A stretch of 64,000 nt of DNA, taken from contig NZ_FNSW01000001.1 in the NCBI RefSeq assembly GCF_900104695.1, positions 1,240,001-1,304,000 on the forward strand, written 5' to 3'. The DNA is from Paenibacillus sp. GP183. Lineage in GTDB: Bacteria; Bacillota; Bacilli; Paenibacillales; NBRC-103111. Position numbers and translations under genes: made by a program. The notes beneath the pieces are model-generated. The model was not told where the DNA came from and searched no databases. It saw only the letters and a program-made list of their open reading frames with translations. Positions 51,873 to 61,576 of the stretch are shown here, one piece after another (the first letter of the stretch is position 1; every line of letters starts with the position of its first letter).

Positions 51873-52730
51873 TTATAAACTTGATTTGTTCAAAAATGAT
51901 TGGGCTTGCACCCTGGAAACTGTTTCTGTCGGTTTCGTTCCTGCAAGAACAAAGCACCAACCTAGTGATAAAAAATAAATCGCTCCCTCAATTCCCGAGA
52001 TCAAAAAACTGATCGGAAGGTTGGTATAGTAACCAAGCGTTAATCCCAGCCACATCCCGATAAGGGCAATCAAGATCGAATAAAAAATCATGCGTCCCAA
52101 CGAATGAGTAAAATTACGAGCAGCCGCTGCAGGAATTGTCATCAGCGTAAATACCATAAGAGCCCCTACTACTTGAGAGGCTTCTGCTGTGGCAACAGCC
52201 AGCACAACTAAAAACCCGATAGAGATGAATTGAAGCGGCAATCCTGCTGCTTGTGCGCCGATGGGATCGAACGAATCAAACGTCAGCATTTTATAACCGA
52301 CAGCCAACACAACCAGGACCCCGGCAGACAAGTATAAAATTTGCCAGACCGCGTCTAAGCTGATTCCAAGGATATTGCCAAACAGCAGAGCAGACATTGA
52401 ATTAGCCTGCTTTGACGAGAGGGACAAAAACAGAAGCCCGAGGCCGAGAAATATACTTAAAACTACACTTATAGAGACATCTCTTCTAAACACCTTCACT
52501 CCCATTTGACCGATCACAATACTGCTTGCTACGGTAAAGAGAAGAAATCCATTTAACGGGTTGAAGCCCATATACACAGCAAAAGCTGAGCCAGAAAATC
52601 CGATATGAGAAAAGGTATGGGCAAGAAAAGAGCTGCTTCTTGCAATGACAAAGACGCCTATGACCCCACACATAATTGCAATGATCGTCCCCGCTAAAAA
52701 AGCATGATACATAAAAGCATAATGAAACAT
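51873..52730 (-). CDS. Zinc ABC permease (ZnuB-like), copy 2
   Basis: A 285-residue ABC-3 permease: AGTIIAIMCGVIGVFVIARS, FLAHTFSHIGFSGSAFAVYM, FRRDVSISVVLSIFLGLGLL and FDSFDPIGAQAAGLPLQFIS, near-identical segments to copy 1. First gene of the two-gene unit with binding protein copy 2 (gap 40 nt). Upstream lies a strong Zur box. No ATP-binding gene is linked. Confidence 0.92.
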   Translation of the reverse strand: MFHYAFMYHAFLAGTIIAIMCGVIGVFVIARSSSFLAHTFSHIGFSGSAFAVYMGFNPLNGFLLFTVASSIVIGQMGVKVFRRDVSISVVLSIFLGLGLLFLSLSSKQANSMSALLFGNILGISLDAVWQILYLSAGVLVVLAVGYKMLTFDSFDPIGAQAAGLPLQFISIGFLVVLAVATAEASQVVGALMVFTLMTIPAAAARNFTHSLGRMIFYSILIALIGMWLGLTLGYYTNLPISFLISGIEGAIYFLSLGWCFVLAGTKPTETVSRVQAQSFLNKSSL

Positions 52731-52775
52731 GTAGTCACATCCCTATTCCTTCACTGAATTTACAATCCTTTCTTG

Positions 52776-52817
52776 TAAATCGTAATTATTACATGTTTAA
52801 TAATAAATATTACGATT
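52776..52817 (-). promoter_or_regulatory. Double Zur box upstream of the second permease-binding-protein operon
   Basis: GTAATTATTAC (52782-52792) is an exact Zur core with AAATC at one end. A second, poorer site ATAAATATTACGATT follows at 52804-52818. They lie ~50-90 nt upstream of the permease start. Confidence 0.85.
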
Positions 52818-52941
52818 AAATTTGTCAACTCTATTTCATCCGATAATTGTCGAGACGAAAAAGGGCTTTTTACCGGATACATAGTTTTAAAGGGCGGAAT
52901 ACATTAATGTACCGTTAAGTCGAGAGACTGGAGGTTCATAA

Positions 52942-53472
52942 ATGAGCGATAGAACGTTATATTTATTTGATTCGATTGATAAAACAACAGTAAAAGCCGT
53001 TGTTGAAAGTATTGTAAAACTCAACAAAATCGACGATGACATCGATAGAAGAGAGAAAGAATATAAGCGAATACCGATTGACCTTATTATTAACAGCAAT
53101 GGCGGCAATGTGTACGACGGGCTTGGACTGATTAATGTGATCGTAAATAGCAGGACACCTGTTTATACACATGTGCATGGTCTTGCAGCGAGCATGGGTT
53201 TACTTATCGCGGTTAGCGGTCATAAGAGGTTCGCAGGCAAATTGAGTACGTTTATGTATCATTCTGTCTCCAATCATATCGGCGGCCACCTGGAACACTT
53301 GAAGACTCGGCTGGATGAAGTGCAAAGATTGCAAGGGATCTACGATCAGCATTTATTATCCAAAACTAAACTCCGAATAGATGATCTAAAAAGCGTTCAG
53401 GAACATCAGCGCGATTGGTTCATAGATCCGGAGGAAGCATTAAATCTGGGAATTATTGATGAGATTATTTAG
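52942..53472 (+). CDS. ClpP-like serine protease
   Basis: A 176-residue ClpP-fold protein. The nucleophile Ser is in GLAASMGLLIAVSG (about residue 90) and the His in FMYHSVSN; the Asp is probably in the late EALNLGIIDE region. The oxyanion-type NSNGGNVYDGLGLI is present. It differs from housekeeping ClpP (short N-terminus, YLFDSIDK start) and resembles the small stand-alone or phage-head-type proteases. No Clp ATPase is adjacent. GGAGG precedes the ATG. Confidence 0.8.
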   Translation: MSDRTLYLFDSIDKTTVKAVVESIVKLNKIDDDIDRREKEYKRIPIDLIINSNGGNVYDGLGLINVIVNSRTPVYTHVHGLAASMGLLIAVSGHKRFAGKLSTFMYHSVSNHIGGHLEHLKTRLDEVQRLQGIYDQHLLSKTKLRIDDLKSVQEHQRDWFIDPEEALNLGIIDEII

Positions 53473-53499
53473 ATGCCGATTCATTAAAATGGATCACAA

Positions 53500-53529
53500 A
53501 AAGGCCTAACCTGCTGAGGTTAGGCCTGA
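53500..53529. terminator. Bidirectional terminator
   Basis: AGGCCTAACCT and AGGTTAGGCCT form a perfect 11-bp stem around GCTG. The minus-strand side runs into TTTTTG, ending the GNAT-BdbCD genes. Confidence 0.85.
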
Positions 53530-53557
53530 TTATATTTTCGAAATTAAAATACTTTTC

Positions 53558-54070
53558 TCAAAATAACTGCTTGTAATAAATAGTGGTCCCATCCATTTGT
53601 CCATTCACGGAAAGTGCATAATTCGGGATTTGCCCGACTTCTATGTATCCTCGTGATTTATATAAAATATTCGAAGGATCCCCGGTTCTGGTGTCCAGAA
53701 CTAACAAGCTTCGCCCCTCTGATCTTGCAAATTCCTCCGCAGTTTGCATTAACATCTGTGCAATCCCTTTTCTTCGATAGGCGGGGTCTACCATTAATTT
53801 GGCTACTTCTGCGCGATGGGACCCATTTTGCTTTAAAACCAAATGCAATTGAATGGTTCCAGCTATGATTCCATCACAAACCGCTGACCATAAAATGACT
53901 CCGGGGTTGATCACTTCTTTCCAATAATCAACGGCTGCGTCCTGCTGTAATGGCGGCAAAAAGCCAATTGATGCGCCATCATTTACAACTTTAATTAAAA
54001 GATCAGATAAGAACGATAAGGTTTGATTCTCCATGGTTTCAACCTGTTTGATTTCAATTTGACTATTCAT
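53558..54070 (-). CDS. GNAT-family N-acetyltransferase
   Basis: A 170-residue GNAT protein with the acetyl-CoA pyrophosphate loop in DPAYRRKGIAQMLMQTAEEF (about 105-124) and the late LVLDTRTGDPSNILYKSRGY. Substrate unknown. ATG at 54070 has AGGAG 7 nt upstream; this site lies in the last codons of the BdbC-like gene, so the start overlaps that gene's stop region and translation is probably coupled. Confidence 0.88.
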   Translation of the reverse strand: MNSQIEIKQVETMENQTLSFLSDLLIKVVNDGASIGFLPPLQQDAAVDYWKEVINPGVILWSAVCDGIIAGTIQLHLVLKQNGSHRAEVAKLMVDPAYRRKGIAQMLMQTAEEFARSEGRSLLVLDTRTGDPSNILYKSRGYIEVGQIPNYALSVNGQMDGTTIYYKQLF

Positions 54071-54072
54071 AC

Positions 54073-54525
54073 TCAATCTCCTTCTTCAACTTCTACATCC
54101 ATACTTGATTCGGATCGACCTATCCAGAGCAGAACAATAATCAAAATAAAGGCAATAAGCGCCAGGAACGGAATCGTGATAAAACCAAGCCAATTGATAT
54201 AGTCCTGATTACAAGGCACCCCGGAGGTGCAAGGAAGCAGCTTGGCGAGACCTGGAATCTTTTGCTCCGCATAATGGTACAGGGATATTGAGCCGCCGAT
54301 GACGCTAAGCGGAAGCAGGTAAGGAATCTGTCTACGGTCGTTTTTGTAGCACGCAATTGCCAGCAGAATGGCCTGCGGATACATAAAAATTCGCTGAAAC
54401 CAACACAGCTTACATGGCTCAAAGCCCATATAGTCACTGAGAAACAAGCTGCCTGACACGGCAACAAGTGAAACGACCCAAGCCAGATACAGGCTGTACG
54501 TTCTGCAAAAGGAAAGCAATTTCAT
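54073..54525 (-). CDS. bdbC: DsbB/BdbC-type disulfide oxidoreductase
   Basis: A 150-residue four-helix membrane protein that re-oxidises a thiol oxidase and passes electrons to quinone. The first redox pair is CKLC (about residues 38-41) followed by WFQRIFMYPQ, the second in LLPCTSGVPC. Length and layout match Bacillus BdbC. Ends with an acidic tail (MDVEVEEGD). It follows BdbD by 5 nt, so the two form the usual pair. Confidence 0.93.
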   Translation of the reverse strand: MKLLSFCRTYSLYLAWVVSLVAVSGSLFLSDYMGFEPCKLCWFQRIFMYPQAILLAIACYKNDRRQIPYLLPLSVIGGSISLYHYAEQKIPGLAKLLPCTSGVPCNQDYINWLGFITIPFLALIAFILIIVLLWIGRSESSMDVEVEEGD

Positions 54526-54530
54526 TGCGG

Positions 54531-55232
54531 TTAACTCCCCTTTTGCGCTTGTTCAATCGCTGACTTGATTGCATTATAGTCGAGGGATCCCGTATATTTT
54601 TGGCCGTTGATGAAAAGGGTCGGTGTGCTGTTGAGCTGATTTTTGGCCGCGAAAGCGTTATGCTCGTCGACTTCGCTTTGATATGTCTTGGCGTTGATGT
54701 CCTTCAGCAGCTTATCATAATCGACCTTGATTCCTTCTTTTTTGGCGAGATCCGTCAGGAACTGAGGTGTAGCCCATTGAATCTTTTCATTCCCTTGATT
54801 TTTATAGACTGCATCGTAAAATTTCCAAAACTCATCGTTGTTCTGATGGAACACAGCTTGAGCAGCTAAAGCGGCCGTATTGGAATCAGGACCAATAATC
54901 GTAAAATTCATAAAGTAAAAGGACGCTTTGCCGGTATCGATAAAATCCTTCTTCAATTGAGGCTCGACTTGCTGACTGAAAAACTGGCAGGTAGGGCATT
55001 TATAGTCCCCAAGCTCAACAATTTTCACCGGTGCGTTGATATTTCCCAAAACCGGAAGCTTGTCATATGCGATATCTAACGGTTTCGGCTTATTTTGCGC
55101 TATTGCAATGACAGCAATGATGATAATCACGGCTGCTGCGGTTATCCAAATTAACCTCCTCATGCGAGTTTGATGCTTGGCTTGCTGAATGCGCTGCTCT
55201 CTGCGAGTTGCTTTTTTGGCGTTGGTTTTCAA
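54531..55232 (-). CDS. bdbD: DsbA/BdbD-type thiol-disulfide oxidoreductase
   Basis: A 233-residue membrane-anchored thioredoxin-fold protein. The anchor is LIWITAAAVIIIIAVIAIAQ (about 28-47). The active site is CPTC in ELGDYKCPTCQFFSQQ, and the cis-Pro region is STPTLFING. It introduces disulfides in exported proteins and is re-oxidised by the BdbC encoded 5 nt downstream. Start is TTG at 55232, with GGAGAGG upstream; no ATG lies nearby. Confidence 0.93.
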   Translation of the reverse strand: MKTNAKKATRREQRIQQAKHQTRMRRLIWITAAAVIIIIAVIAIAQNKPKPLDIAYDKLPVLGNINAPVKIVELGDYKCPTCQFFSQQVEPQLKKDFIDTGKASFYFMNFTIIGPDSNTAALAAQAVFHQNNDEFWKFYDAVYKNQGNEKIQWATPQFLTDLAKKEGIKVDYDKLLKDINAKTYQSEVDEHNAFAAKNQLNSTPTLFINGQKYTGSLDYNAIKSAIEQAQKGS

Positions 55233-55382
55233 AAGGCCCTCTCCTCTTTCTATTAATAAAGTGGTGACTTATCGAGTCTAGAATTAAGCCAATTAAAAGT
55301 CAATGATTAACTCCCTTATAATTAGGGTAATAGATAATACGCAAGCATCTTTCCCACTCTGAATGTTGAGAGGATGAGTGAA

Positions 55383-55691
55383 ATGAAAACGATTAAGAAG
55401 TTTCATATGACGAATGAGCTTGTGCCGGAAACCGGAACTTATATATGTGAAAAAGGTGTGCCCAAGGATTTTCGCGAAGGTGAATTGTTCTCCAATTGTC
55501 CAGTGAATGATGATCATACCTCTTGGAGATCTGCGAATCATGAGCACAAAACAGGCGATACCGTAACCGAAGCAGGCATGTACGGAGATCCGGATGGAGA
55601 ATTGATGGATCTCAGACAGGGAGAACCCTTCCCCGTTTGTCCCAAAACGGGACGAAATACAACATGGAAGTATGTGTATATATCCAACTAA
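55383..55691 (+). CDS. YjzC-like protein with a duplicated module
   Basis: A 102-residue small protein with two YjzC-like units: GTYICEKGVPKDFREGELFS..CPVNDDHTSW and GMYGDPDGELMDLRQGEPFP..CPKTGRNTTWKY. Single-unit YjzC proteins in Bacillus are ~60 aa and of unknown function. ATG at 55383 has AGAGG 9 nt upstream; the ATG at 55374 is too close. A strong terminator follows. Confidence 0.7.
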   Translation: MKTIKKFHMTNELVPETGTYICEKGVPKDFREGELFSNCPVNDDHTSWRSANHEHKTGDTVTEAGMYGDPDGELMDLRQGEPFPVCPKTGRNTTWKYVYISN

Positions 55692-55701
55692 TGACATAAC
55701 C

Positions 55702-55736
55702 GAGCCGAGGATCCACCGTCCTCAGCTCTTTTTTTT
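55702..55736. terminator. Terminator, also serving glgA
   Basis: GAGC-CGAGGA and TCCTC-A-GCTC form a stem around TCCACCG, followed by TTTTTTT on the plus strand. It ends the YjzC-like gene; glgA stops 6 nt away on the other strand. Confidence 0.85.
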
Positions 55737-55741
55737 GAGTT

Positions 55742-57172
55742 CTAATGTGTCATCTCTTCATACAAAGAGATGTACTGTTGAGCGGACTTCTTCCAGCTGA
55801 AGTCGCTCTTTCTGACATTCTGATGCAGCCGGAGCCAGGAACCGCGATCATGCTCGTAGAAGCCAATCGCACGGCGAACGGTATACAGCAGGTCATGTGC
55901 ATTGTAATTGCTGAAGCTAAAGCCTGTCCCTTCGCCTGTAAATTCATTGAAAGGTTGAACCGTATCTTTCAAGCCCCCGGTTTCTCTCACGATCGGGATC
56001 GATTTGTAGCGCAGCGCGATCAATTGTCCAATCCCGCAAGGCTCAAATTGGGAAGGCATAAGGAAGAAATCCGACGAAGCGTAAATTTGTCGGGCAAGTC
56101 CGTCATCGAATGTGATGAGTGCGGCAACTTTATCCGGCTGGGCATGCGCTGTATCGCGAAGCAGCTGTTCATATCGGTACTCGCCAGTTCCCAGAATGAC
56201 CCATTGGGCTCTAATAGAGAGCAGCTCAGGCAAAACGTGCTGAATCAGATCGAGTCCCTTCTGCTGAACCAATCGTGTCACCAAGGCTATCATGGGAATA
56301 GTCTCATCTACTGGAAGGCCGAGCCGTTCTTGCAAGGCGAGCTTATTTTGCTGCTTTTTGGACAAGGAATCCTTATAGTTAACGACCAGCTGGGAATCAT
56401 TCATCGGATCAAAGGATTCATAGTCAATCCCATTGACAATCCCGCTCAAACTGCCGCATCTATGACGAAGCAGGCTGTCCAAATTTTCGCCAAAATAAGG
56501 AGTCTGAATTTCTTCTGCATACGTTTGGCTTACAGTGGTGATGCGATCCGCAAAGTTCAATCCACCCTTAAGAAAGCTGGCCCCGCCATGCAGCTCCAAA
56601 GCTGTTCCCGTAAAATAATCATCGGTGAGGCCAAATAAATCCTGCAGCGTCTGGCGTCCGAAAATACCTTGATATTTCAGATTATGAATCGTCAGCATGG
56701 TCTTCATATTTTCATAAAACGGGAAATGGCTGTAGTGAGCCTTGAGCAGGACAGGAATCATGGCCGTCTGCCAATCATGGCAATGAATCACGTCAGGGTG
56801 AAAGTCCAAATAAGGCAAAGCTTCAATGACACCCCGGCAAAAGAAGGCAAAGCGTTCCGCATCATCATCATATCCGTAAAAACCGCTGCGCTTGAAATAA
56901 TACTCGCTGTCGGCAAAATAAAAGGTAATTCCATCATACTCCAAGGTTTGGATGCCGAAATATTGCTTTCTCCAGCCCAGGGTTACTTCAAACGAGTCTA
57001 TCGTGTGCATACCTTCTTTATAAATCTGGGGAATATCCTCATACTTGGGGAGAATGACACGGACATCGATCCCCTGACGCTTAAGCTCTTTGGGCAGAGA
57101 GCCAATCACATCGGCCAAACCGCCCGTTTTAGCAAAAGGTGCCGCTTCGGAAGCTGCAAACAGGATGTTCAT
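55742..57172 (-). CDS. glgA: Glycogen synthase (ADP-glucose type)
   Basis: A 476-residue GT5 glycogen synthase that adds glucose from ADP-glucose to alpha-1,4 chains. The N-terminal ADP-glucose loop is AAPFAKTGGLADVIGSLP (residues ~10-27); then CHDWQTAMIP, LTIHNLKYQGIF, the GSLSGIVNGIDYESFDP block and the late PSQFEPCGIGQLIALRYKSI with its catalytic Glu. Length is normal. Last gene of the glgB-glgC-glgD-glgA operon (28 nt after glgD). Confidence 0.96.
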   Translation of the reverse strand: MNILFAASEAAPFAKTGGLADVIGSLPKELKRQGIDVRVILPKYEDIPQIYKEGMHTIDSFEVTLGWRKQYFGIQTLEYDGITFYFADSEYYFKRSGFYGYDDDAERFAFFCRGVIEALPYLDFHPDVIHCHDWQTAMIPVLLKAHYSHFPFYENMKTMLTIHNLKYQGIFGRQTLQDLFGLTDDYFTGTALELHGGASFLKGGLNFADRITTVSQTYAEEIQTPYFGENLDSLLRHRCGSLSGIVNGIDYESFDPMNDSQLVVNYKDSLSKKQQNKLALQERLGLPVDETIPMIALVTRLVQQKGLDLIQHVLPELLSIRAQWVILGTGEYRYEQLLRDTAHAQPDKVAALITFDDGLARQIYASSDFFLMPSQFEPCGIGQLIALRYKSIPIVRETGGLKDTVQPFNEFTGEGTGFSFSNYNAHDLLYTVRRAIGFYEHDRGSWLRLHQNVRKSDFSWKKSAQQYISLYEEMTH

Positions 57173-57200
57173 CGTTCCACTCCTTCATGGCTTTTTCCGC

Positions 57201-58319
57201 TTAGATGACCTTGGTTTTGGCTGCAATGAACGGTGTTTTTTGATCACCGGTAAGGACTCGGCCGCGGCTGATAAAGACATCCTTATCGAGAATGGCATTT
57301 TCAATGATTACATTTTCTTCGATTTCACAGTTTTGCAGGATGATGCTGTTTTTGACATAGGCGCCTTTGCCAATTTTAACACCGCGGAATAGAATGCTGT
57401 TCTCTACCTTGCCCTCTATGATACAACCGTTGGCAATCAGAGCGTTTTTCGCGGCTGCAGTTTCCAGATAGCGGGCAGGCGGCTCATCCTTGACCTTGGT
57501 ATAGATGAGATTCTTCTGGAAAAACAGCTCTCTCCATATATTTGGATTCAAAAGCTCCATGCTGTGCTTATAATAGCCTTGAACGGAATTGACAATCCCC
57601 AGATGGCCTTCGAATTTGTAACCATATACGCTGAGCTTGTCGATGTTTTTCATAATGCCGTCCCGCACCAAATGATCGTAGCCCTGTGCCAGGCAGGATT
57701 CCACCATATCCAGCAACAGCGCTTTGCTCATGATGAACATTTCCATGGAAATGTTATTCGTACGCAGCCTGCCCGTGTGATCCTCCATGACCGTAACTCT
57801 TCCGTCATCCTTTACGGCAAGCCTGCGGAATTTGGCTGCTACATCTTCATCAATTTGCTTGTATAGAACTGTAATGTCCGCTTGCATATCCTGGTGATAA
57901 CGGACGGCATCCCTGTAATCCACATTGCAAACCATATGGCTGCGCGTAATCATAACAAACTCTTCCTTACCGCGATAAAAGTAATCGCGATGGCTGTAAA
58001 ATTGAAACAGGTCGCCTCTGGAAATGCCAGTCGGCTCATCCAAAACGGAAGGCAATACGAACAGCCCGCCTCTCTTGCGGTCGAGATCCCACTGTTTCCC
58101 GGACCCCAGATGATCCATTAAGGAACGATATTTATGCTGAGTAAAGACCGCCACATTGTCAATTCCGGAGTTTACCATACTCGACAAAACAAAATCAATC
58201 AGACGATAGCGTCCGCCAAAAGGAACCGAGGCCAGATTGCGGAAATAGGTCAACTCTTCCAAATCATCCGGTTCATTCACAAGATTAATGACACCCATCA
58301 CATTCTTCATTGAACTCAT
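57201..58319 (-). CDS. glgD: Glucose-1-phosphate adenylyltransferase subunit GlgD
   Basis: A 372-residue regulatory-type partner of GlgC. It has the pyrophosphorylase fold and late left-handed beta-helix repeats ([20 protein letters not shown]), but it starts [20 protein letters not shown] and lacks the N-terminal GGEGKRL loop of GlgC. In Bacillus GlgD boosts GlgC activity. Its start overlaps glgC by 4 nt. Confidence 0.94.
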   Translation of the reverse strand: MSSMKNVMGVINLVNEPDDLEELTYFRNLASVPFGGRYRLIDFVLSSMVNSGIDNVAVFTQHKYRSLMDHLGSGKQWDLDRKRGGLFVLPSVLDEPTGISRGDLFQFYSHRDYFYRGKEEFVMITRSHMVCNVDYRDAVRYHQDMQADITVLYKQIDEDVAAKFRRLAVKDDGRVTVMEDHTGRLRTNNISMEMFIMSKALLLDMVESCLAQGYDHLVRDGIMKNIDKLSVYGYKFEGHLGIVNSVQGYYKHSMELLNPNIWRELFFQKNLIYTKVKDEPPARYLETAAAKNALIANGCIIEGKVENSILFRGVKIGKGAYVKNSIILQNCEIEENVIIENAILDKDVFISRGRVLTGDQKTPFIAAKTKVI

Positions 58320-59464
58320 CCCTTCTGATTTGTAGTTGCTTTAACCCTCTCATTGCTGCCGATCAATACGATTTCTCCATTGCCGCCAACAGTGGCTCCA
58401 TCCTCTACAACCGTGTTTTCCCCGATGATCGATTTCACGATCGTTACATGATTCCCGATCTTGGCATTAGGCATAATAACAGAATCCTTGATGACTGTTC
58501 CTTCCCCAATGTGTACACCATAGAACAGGACCGAATGCTCGACTTCACCGAAAACTGCGCAGCCCTCATTGACCAGAGAGCTTTTCACTATAGCGTTGGG
58601 AGCAATATATTGTGCCGGCTGATACGGATTAACGGAATAGACGCGCCATTGTTTATCGTTGAGGTTAAGCCCGTTATTCTCATCGAGAAGATCCATATTG
58701 GCTTCCCACAGGCTCTCGATGGTCCCGACATCTTTCCAGTACCCTTCGAAAGGATAGGCAAACAATCTTGCTTGATCCTGCAGCATCAGAGGAATGACGT
58801 CCTTGCCAAAATCCTTGCTGGAATCAGGGTTTTCTTCATCCCGGATCAAATATTCCTTCAATGCTTTCCAGCTGAAAATATAAACGCCCATGGACGCTAA
58901 ATTGCTCTTGGCATCTTTCGGCTTTTCGTTGAATTCCTCTATCTCTTGCTTGTCATCCACAGTCAAAATACCAAATCGATGGGTTTCTTCCCATTTTACT
59001 TCAATAACGGCGATGGTTGCATCCGCCTTCTTTTCCTTATGAAAATTTAACATTTTATCGTAATCCATTTTATAAATATGATCACCTGAAATGACTAACA
59101 CATATTCGGGATCGTAATTTTCGATAAAGCCGATATTGCGATAGATGGCATTCGCTGTGCCTTTGTACCAATCGCCGCCTTTTTGCTCCATGAACGGGGG
59201 AAGTACGGTAACTCCGCCGTATTTTCGATCCAAATCCCATGAGCTCCCGATACCAATATAAGAATTAAGCACCAAAGGCTGGTACTGCGTCAGTACCCCA
59301 ACTGTATCAATTCCCGAGTTTGTGCAATTGCTGAGCGTGAAATCAATAATTCGGTATTTGCCCCCAAAATGAACAGCCGGCTTGGCTAAATTACTGGTAA
59401 GCACCCCTAATCTCTTTCCTTCTCCTCCCGCAAGGAGCATGGCCACGCATTCTTTACTTCGCAT
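58316..59464 (-). CDS. glgC: Glucose-1-phosphate adenylyltransferase GlgC
   Basis: A 382-residue ADP-glucose pyrophosphorylase making ADP-glucose from ATP and glucose 1-phosphate. The nucleotide loop is [14 protein letters not shown] (residues ~9-22); then [30 protein letters not shown] (metal Asp) and the C-terminal beta-helix ([20 protein letters not shown]). An upstream in-frame ATG at 59572 lies inside glgB; ATG at 59464 begins MRSKECVAM, the family start. It overlaps the glgB stop by 11 nt. Confidence 0.96.
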   Translation of the reverse strand: MRSKECVAMLLAGGEGKRLGVLTSNLAKPAVHFGGKYRIIDFTLSNCTNSGIDTVGVLTQYQPLVLNSYIGIGSSWDLDRKYGGVTVLPPFMEQKGGDWYKGTANAIYRNIGFIENYDPEYVLVISGDHIYKMDYDKMLNFHKEKKADATIAVIEVKWEETHRFGILTVDDKQEIEEFNEKPKDAKSNLASMGVYIFSWKALKEYLIRDEENPDSSKDFGKDVIPLMLQDQARLFAYPFEGYWKDVGTIESLWEANMDLLDENNGLNLNDKQWRVYSVNPYQPAQYIAPNAIVKSSLVNEGCAVFGEVEHSVLFYGVHIGEGTVIKDSVIMPNAKIGNHVTIVKSIIGENTVVEDGATVGGNGEIVLIGSNERVKATTNQKG

Positions 59465-61400
59465 TTTTCCGTTCCCCCTTCTTGGTTGGCCTGGTCTCAC
59501 ATTTAAGATAGATTGCGGCAAGCGGCGGGACCTGGATGTCCAGACTGTACGGAAATTGCTGCCACTGCTCATTCACACTGGTCAGCTTATCTATATTGGC
59601 CTTTCCAGATCCTCCATAGGCTTCCAAATCGCTGTTGAACACTTCTTGATAGCTTCCCGGCCGGGGTACCCCAATGCGATAATCGGGATGATAAACCGGT
59701 GTGAAATTACATACGAGAATGAGATCGTCTTTCGGTAATTTTCCTTTTCTCATAAAGGTAACCACGCTTTGGCTCTCATCGTGAGGATTAATCCACTCAA
59801 AGCCTTGGGGATCATGATCGAATTCCCATAGCGCGGGTTCACTCCGGTAAAACTGATTCAAAGCGTTCACATAATTGAACATCTTGCGGTGCATCTCATA
59901 CTCTTCCACCAAAAACCAATCCAGCATCTCAAGATCCTTCCACTCATCGAACTGGCCGAATTCCCCGCCCATAAAAAGCAGCTTTTTCCCGGGGTGGCCG
60001 GTCATGTATCCGTAGAAGGCTCGCAGGTTTGCGAACTTTTGCCAATAGTCGCCCGGCATTTTGTGAAGCATGGAGCGCTTGCCGTGTACGACTTCATCAT
60101 GCGACAAAGGAAGTACGAAATTTTCATTGAAGGTATACATAAAAGAGAAGGTGATCAGATTATGATGCCATCTTCGATCGATCGGATCGAGCTTCATATA
60201 GCGAAGCATATCGTTCATCCAGCCCATATTCCACTTGTAATTAAAGCCAAGTCCGCCTTCATGAACAGGCGCTGTAACGAGAGGCCAATTGGTAGAGTCT
60301 TCCGCCATCATAAGGGCATTCGGGAATTTCGAGAAAATCACTTGATTCAGCTTGCGAATCAGCGCAACCGCCTCCGGATTGTCATCACCGCCGAATTGAT
60401 TGGTCAGTTTCGGCGCTTCGCCGGATCTTCCGAAGTTAAGCAAAAGCATGCTGGCAACCGCATCCACTCTTATACCATCGATATGATAAACATCCATCCA
60501 AAAGACTGCGTTCGAGATTAAAAAGCTGATCACTTCCGGCCTGCCAAAATCAAATGTCAAGGTCCCCCATTCAGGCTTTTCTGCTTTCAACGGATCCTCA
60601 TATTCATAGAGCGGGTCACCGTCAAATTGACGCAGCCCGTGATCGTCTTTGCAAAAGTGACCCGGCACCCAATCCATGATGACGCCGATTCCTCTTTGAT
60701 GGCAGCGGTCCACGAAATACATGAAATCCTTGGGTGAGCCGTGCCTGCTGGTTACGGAGTAGTAGCCTGTAGCTTGATATCCCCAAGAGCGGTCAAAGGG
60801 ATGCTCGGCAAGCGGCATCAGCTCAATGTGGGTGTAGCCCAAATCTGCTACATAATCAACCAACTCGTCGGCGAGCTGCCTGTAAGGATACAGGACATCA
60901 CTGAACCGCTCCTCTTTTTTCCATGTGCCCAAATGAACTTCATAGATGGAAAGAGGGCTATGGTAAACGGATGTTTTCTCTTTTTGCTTCTGCCACTTTG
61001 TATCCTTCCATTCATAGCCGTCCAGATCATATATTCTTGAAGCTGTGCCCGGCCTGAGCTCGGAATAAAAAGCATAAGGGTCTGCTTTGGTCAATACCCG
61101 CCCGTCTCGAGAGTGAATTTCATATTTATAATGATCATATTCCTTGGCCTCGGGAACGAACAGCATCCAGACACCGAGTGTGCTTAATGGAGCCATGTTA
61201 TGCTCGCTGCCCGACCAGCCGTTAAAATCACCAACGACCCTAACAGCACTTGCGTTAGGCGCCCACACAGTAAATCGTACCCCAGGTTGTTTTGTATCCT
61301 TGCTGAGATGGGCGCCCAGAAGTTTATAGCTTTGGTAAAGGGATCCTTCATGAAGCAAGTACAAATCATCGGGGCTGGGAACTATACTCGTCACCTTCAT
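59454..61400 (-). CDS. glgB: 1,4-alpha-glucan branching enzyme
   Basis: A 648-residue GH13 branching enzyme. The N-terminal CBM48 domain has [20 protein letters not shown]. The catalytic domain has DWVPGHF, the nucleophile in [11 protein letters not shown], Glu in MMAEDST and the late [14 protein letters not shown]. It introduces alpha-1,6 branches. First gene of the operon; ribosome site TAGGAGG lies directly against the 5'-UTR repeat. Confidence 0.96.
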   Translation of the reverse strand: MKVTSIVPSPDDLYLLHEGSLYQSYKLLGAHLSKDTKQPGVRFTVWAPNASAVRVVGDFNGWSGSEHNMAPLSTLGVWMLFVPEAKEYDHYKYEIHSRDGRVLTKADPYAFYSELRPGTASRIYDLDGYEWKDTKWQKQKEKTSVYHSPLSIYEVHLGTWKKEERFSDVLYPYRQLADELVDYVADLGYTHIELMPLAEHPFDRSWGYQATGYYSVTSRHGSPKDFMYFVDRCHQRGIGVIMDWVPGHFCKDDHGLRQFDGDPLYEYEDPLKAEKPEWGTLTFDFGRPEVISFLISNAVFWMDVYHIDGIRVDAVASMLLLNFGRSGEAPKLTNQFGGDDNPEAVALIRKLNQVIFSKFPNALMMAEDSTNWPLVTAPVHEGGLGFNYKWNMGWMNDMLRYMKLDPIDRRWHHNLITFSFMYTFNENFVLPLSHDEVVHGKRSMLHKMPGDYWQKFANLRAFYGYMTGHPGKKLLFMGGEFGQFDEWKDLEMLDWFLVEEYEMHRKMFNYVNALNQFYRSEPALWEFDHDPQGFEWINPHDESQSVVTFMRKGKLPKDDLILVCNFTPVYHPDYRIGVPRPGSYQEVFNSDLEAYGGSGKANIDKLTSVNEQWQQFPYSLDIQVPPLAAIYLKCETRPTKKGERKNAK

Positions 61401-61413
61401 AACATCCCTCCTA

Positions 61414-61450
61414 AAAGTTTTGTGTTAGCAAAACTGACTTCGTAAGCATC
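61414..61450 (-). repeat. 5'-UTR hairpin repeat, single copy before glgB
   Basis: In gene orientation: ATGCTTACGAAGTCAG, then stem AGTTTTG / CAAAACT, then TTTTAGGAGG. Same element, same orientation and same distance to the ribosome site as at 8473 and 12231. Confidence 0.85.
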
Positions 61451-61576
61451 ATCCTTAGAGTAAAAATACAACAAATGACACGGAATTCCTTTATTCCATA
61501 CCTCTAAAAAAGGATTTTAATCGTTCCTGGTGAAAACTTACATGATACCCAAATAGAATAGGTGGAATGAAAGAGA

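Noticed and set aside
55745-58900. Long plus-strand ORFs across glgA, glgD and glgC
   Set aside because: They are shadows of intact, well-known enzymes on the minus strand.
59889-60521. A 210-residue plus-strand ORF within glgB
   Set aside because: Antisense to the catalytic domain of the branching enzyme; no independent support.
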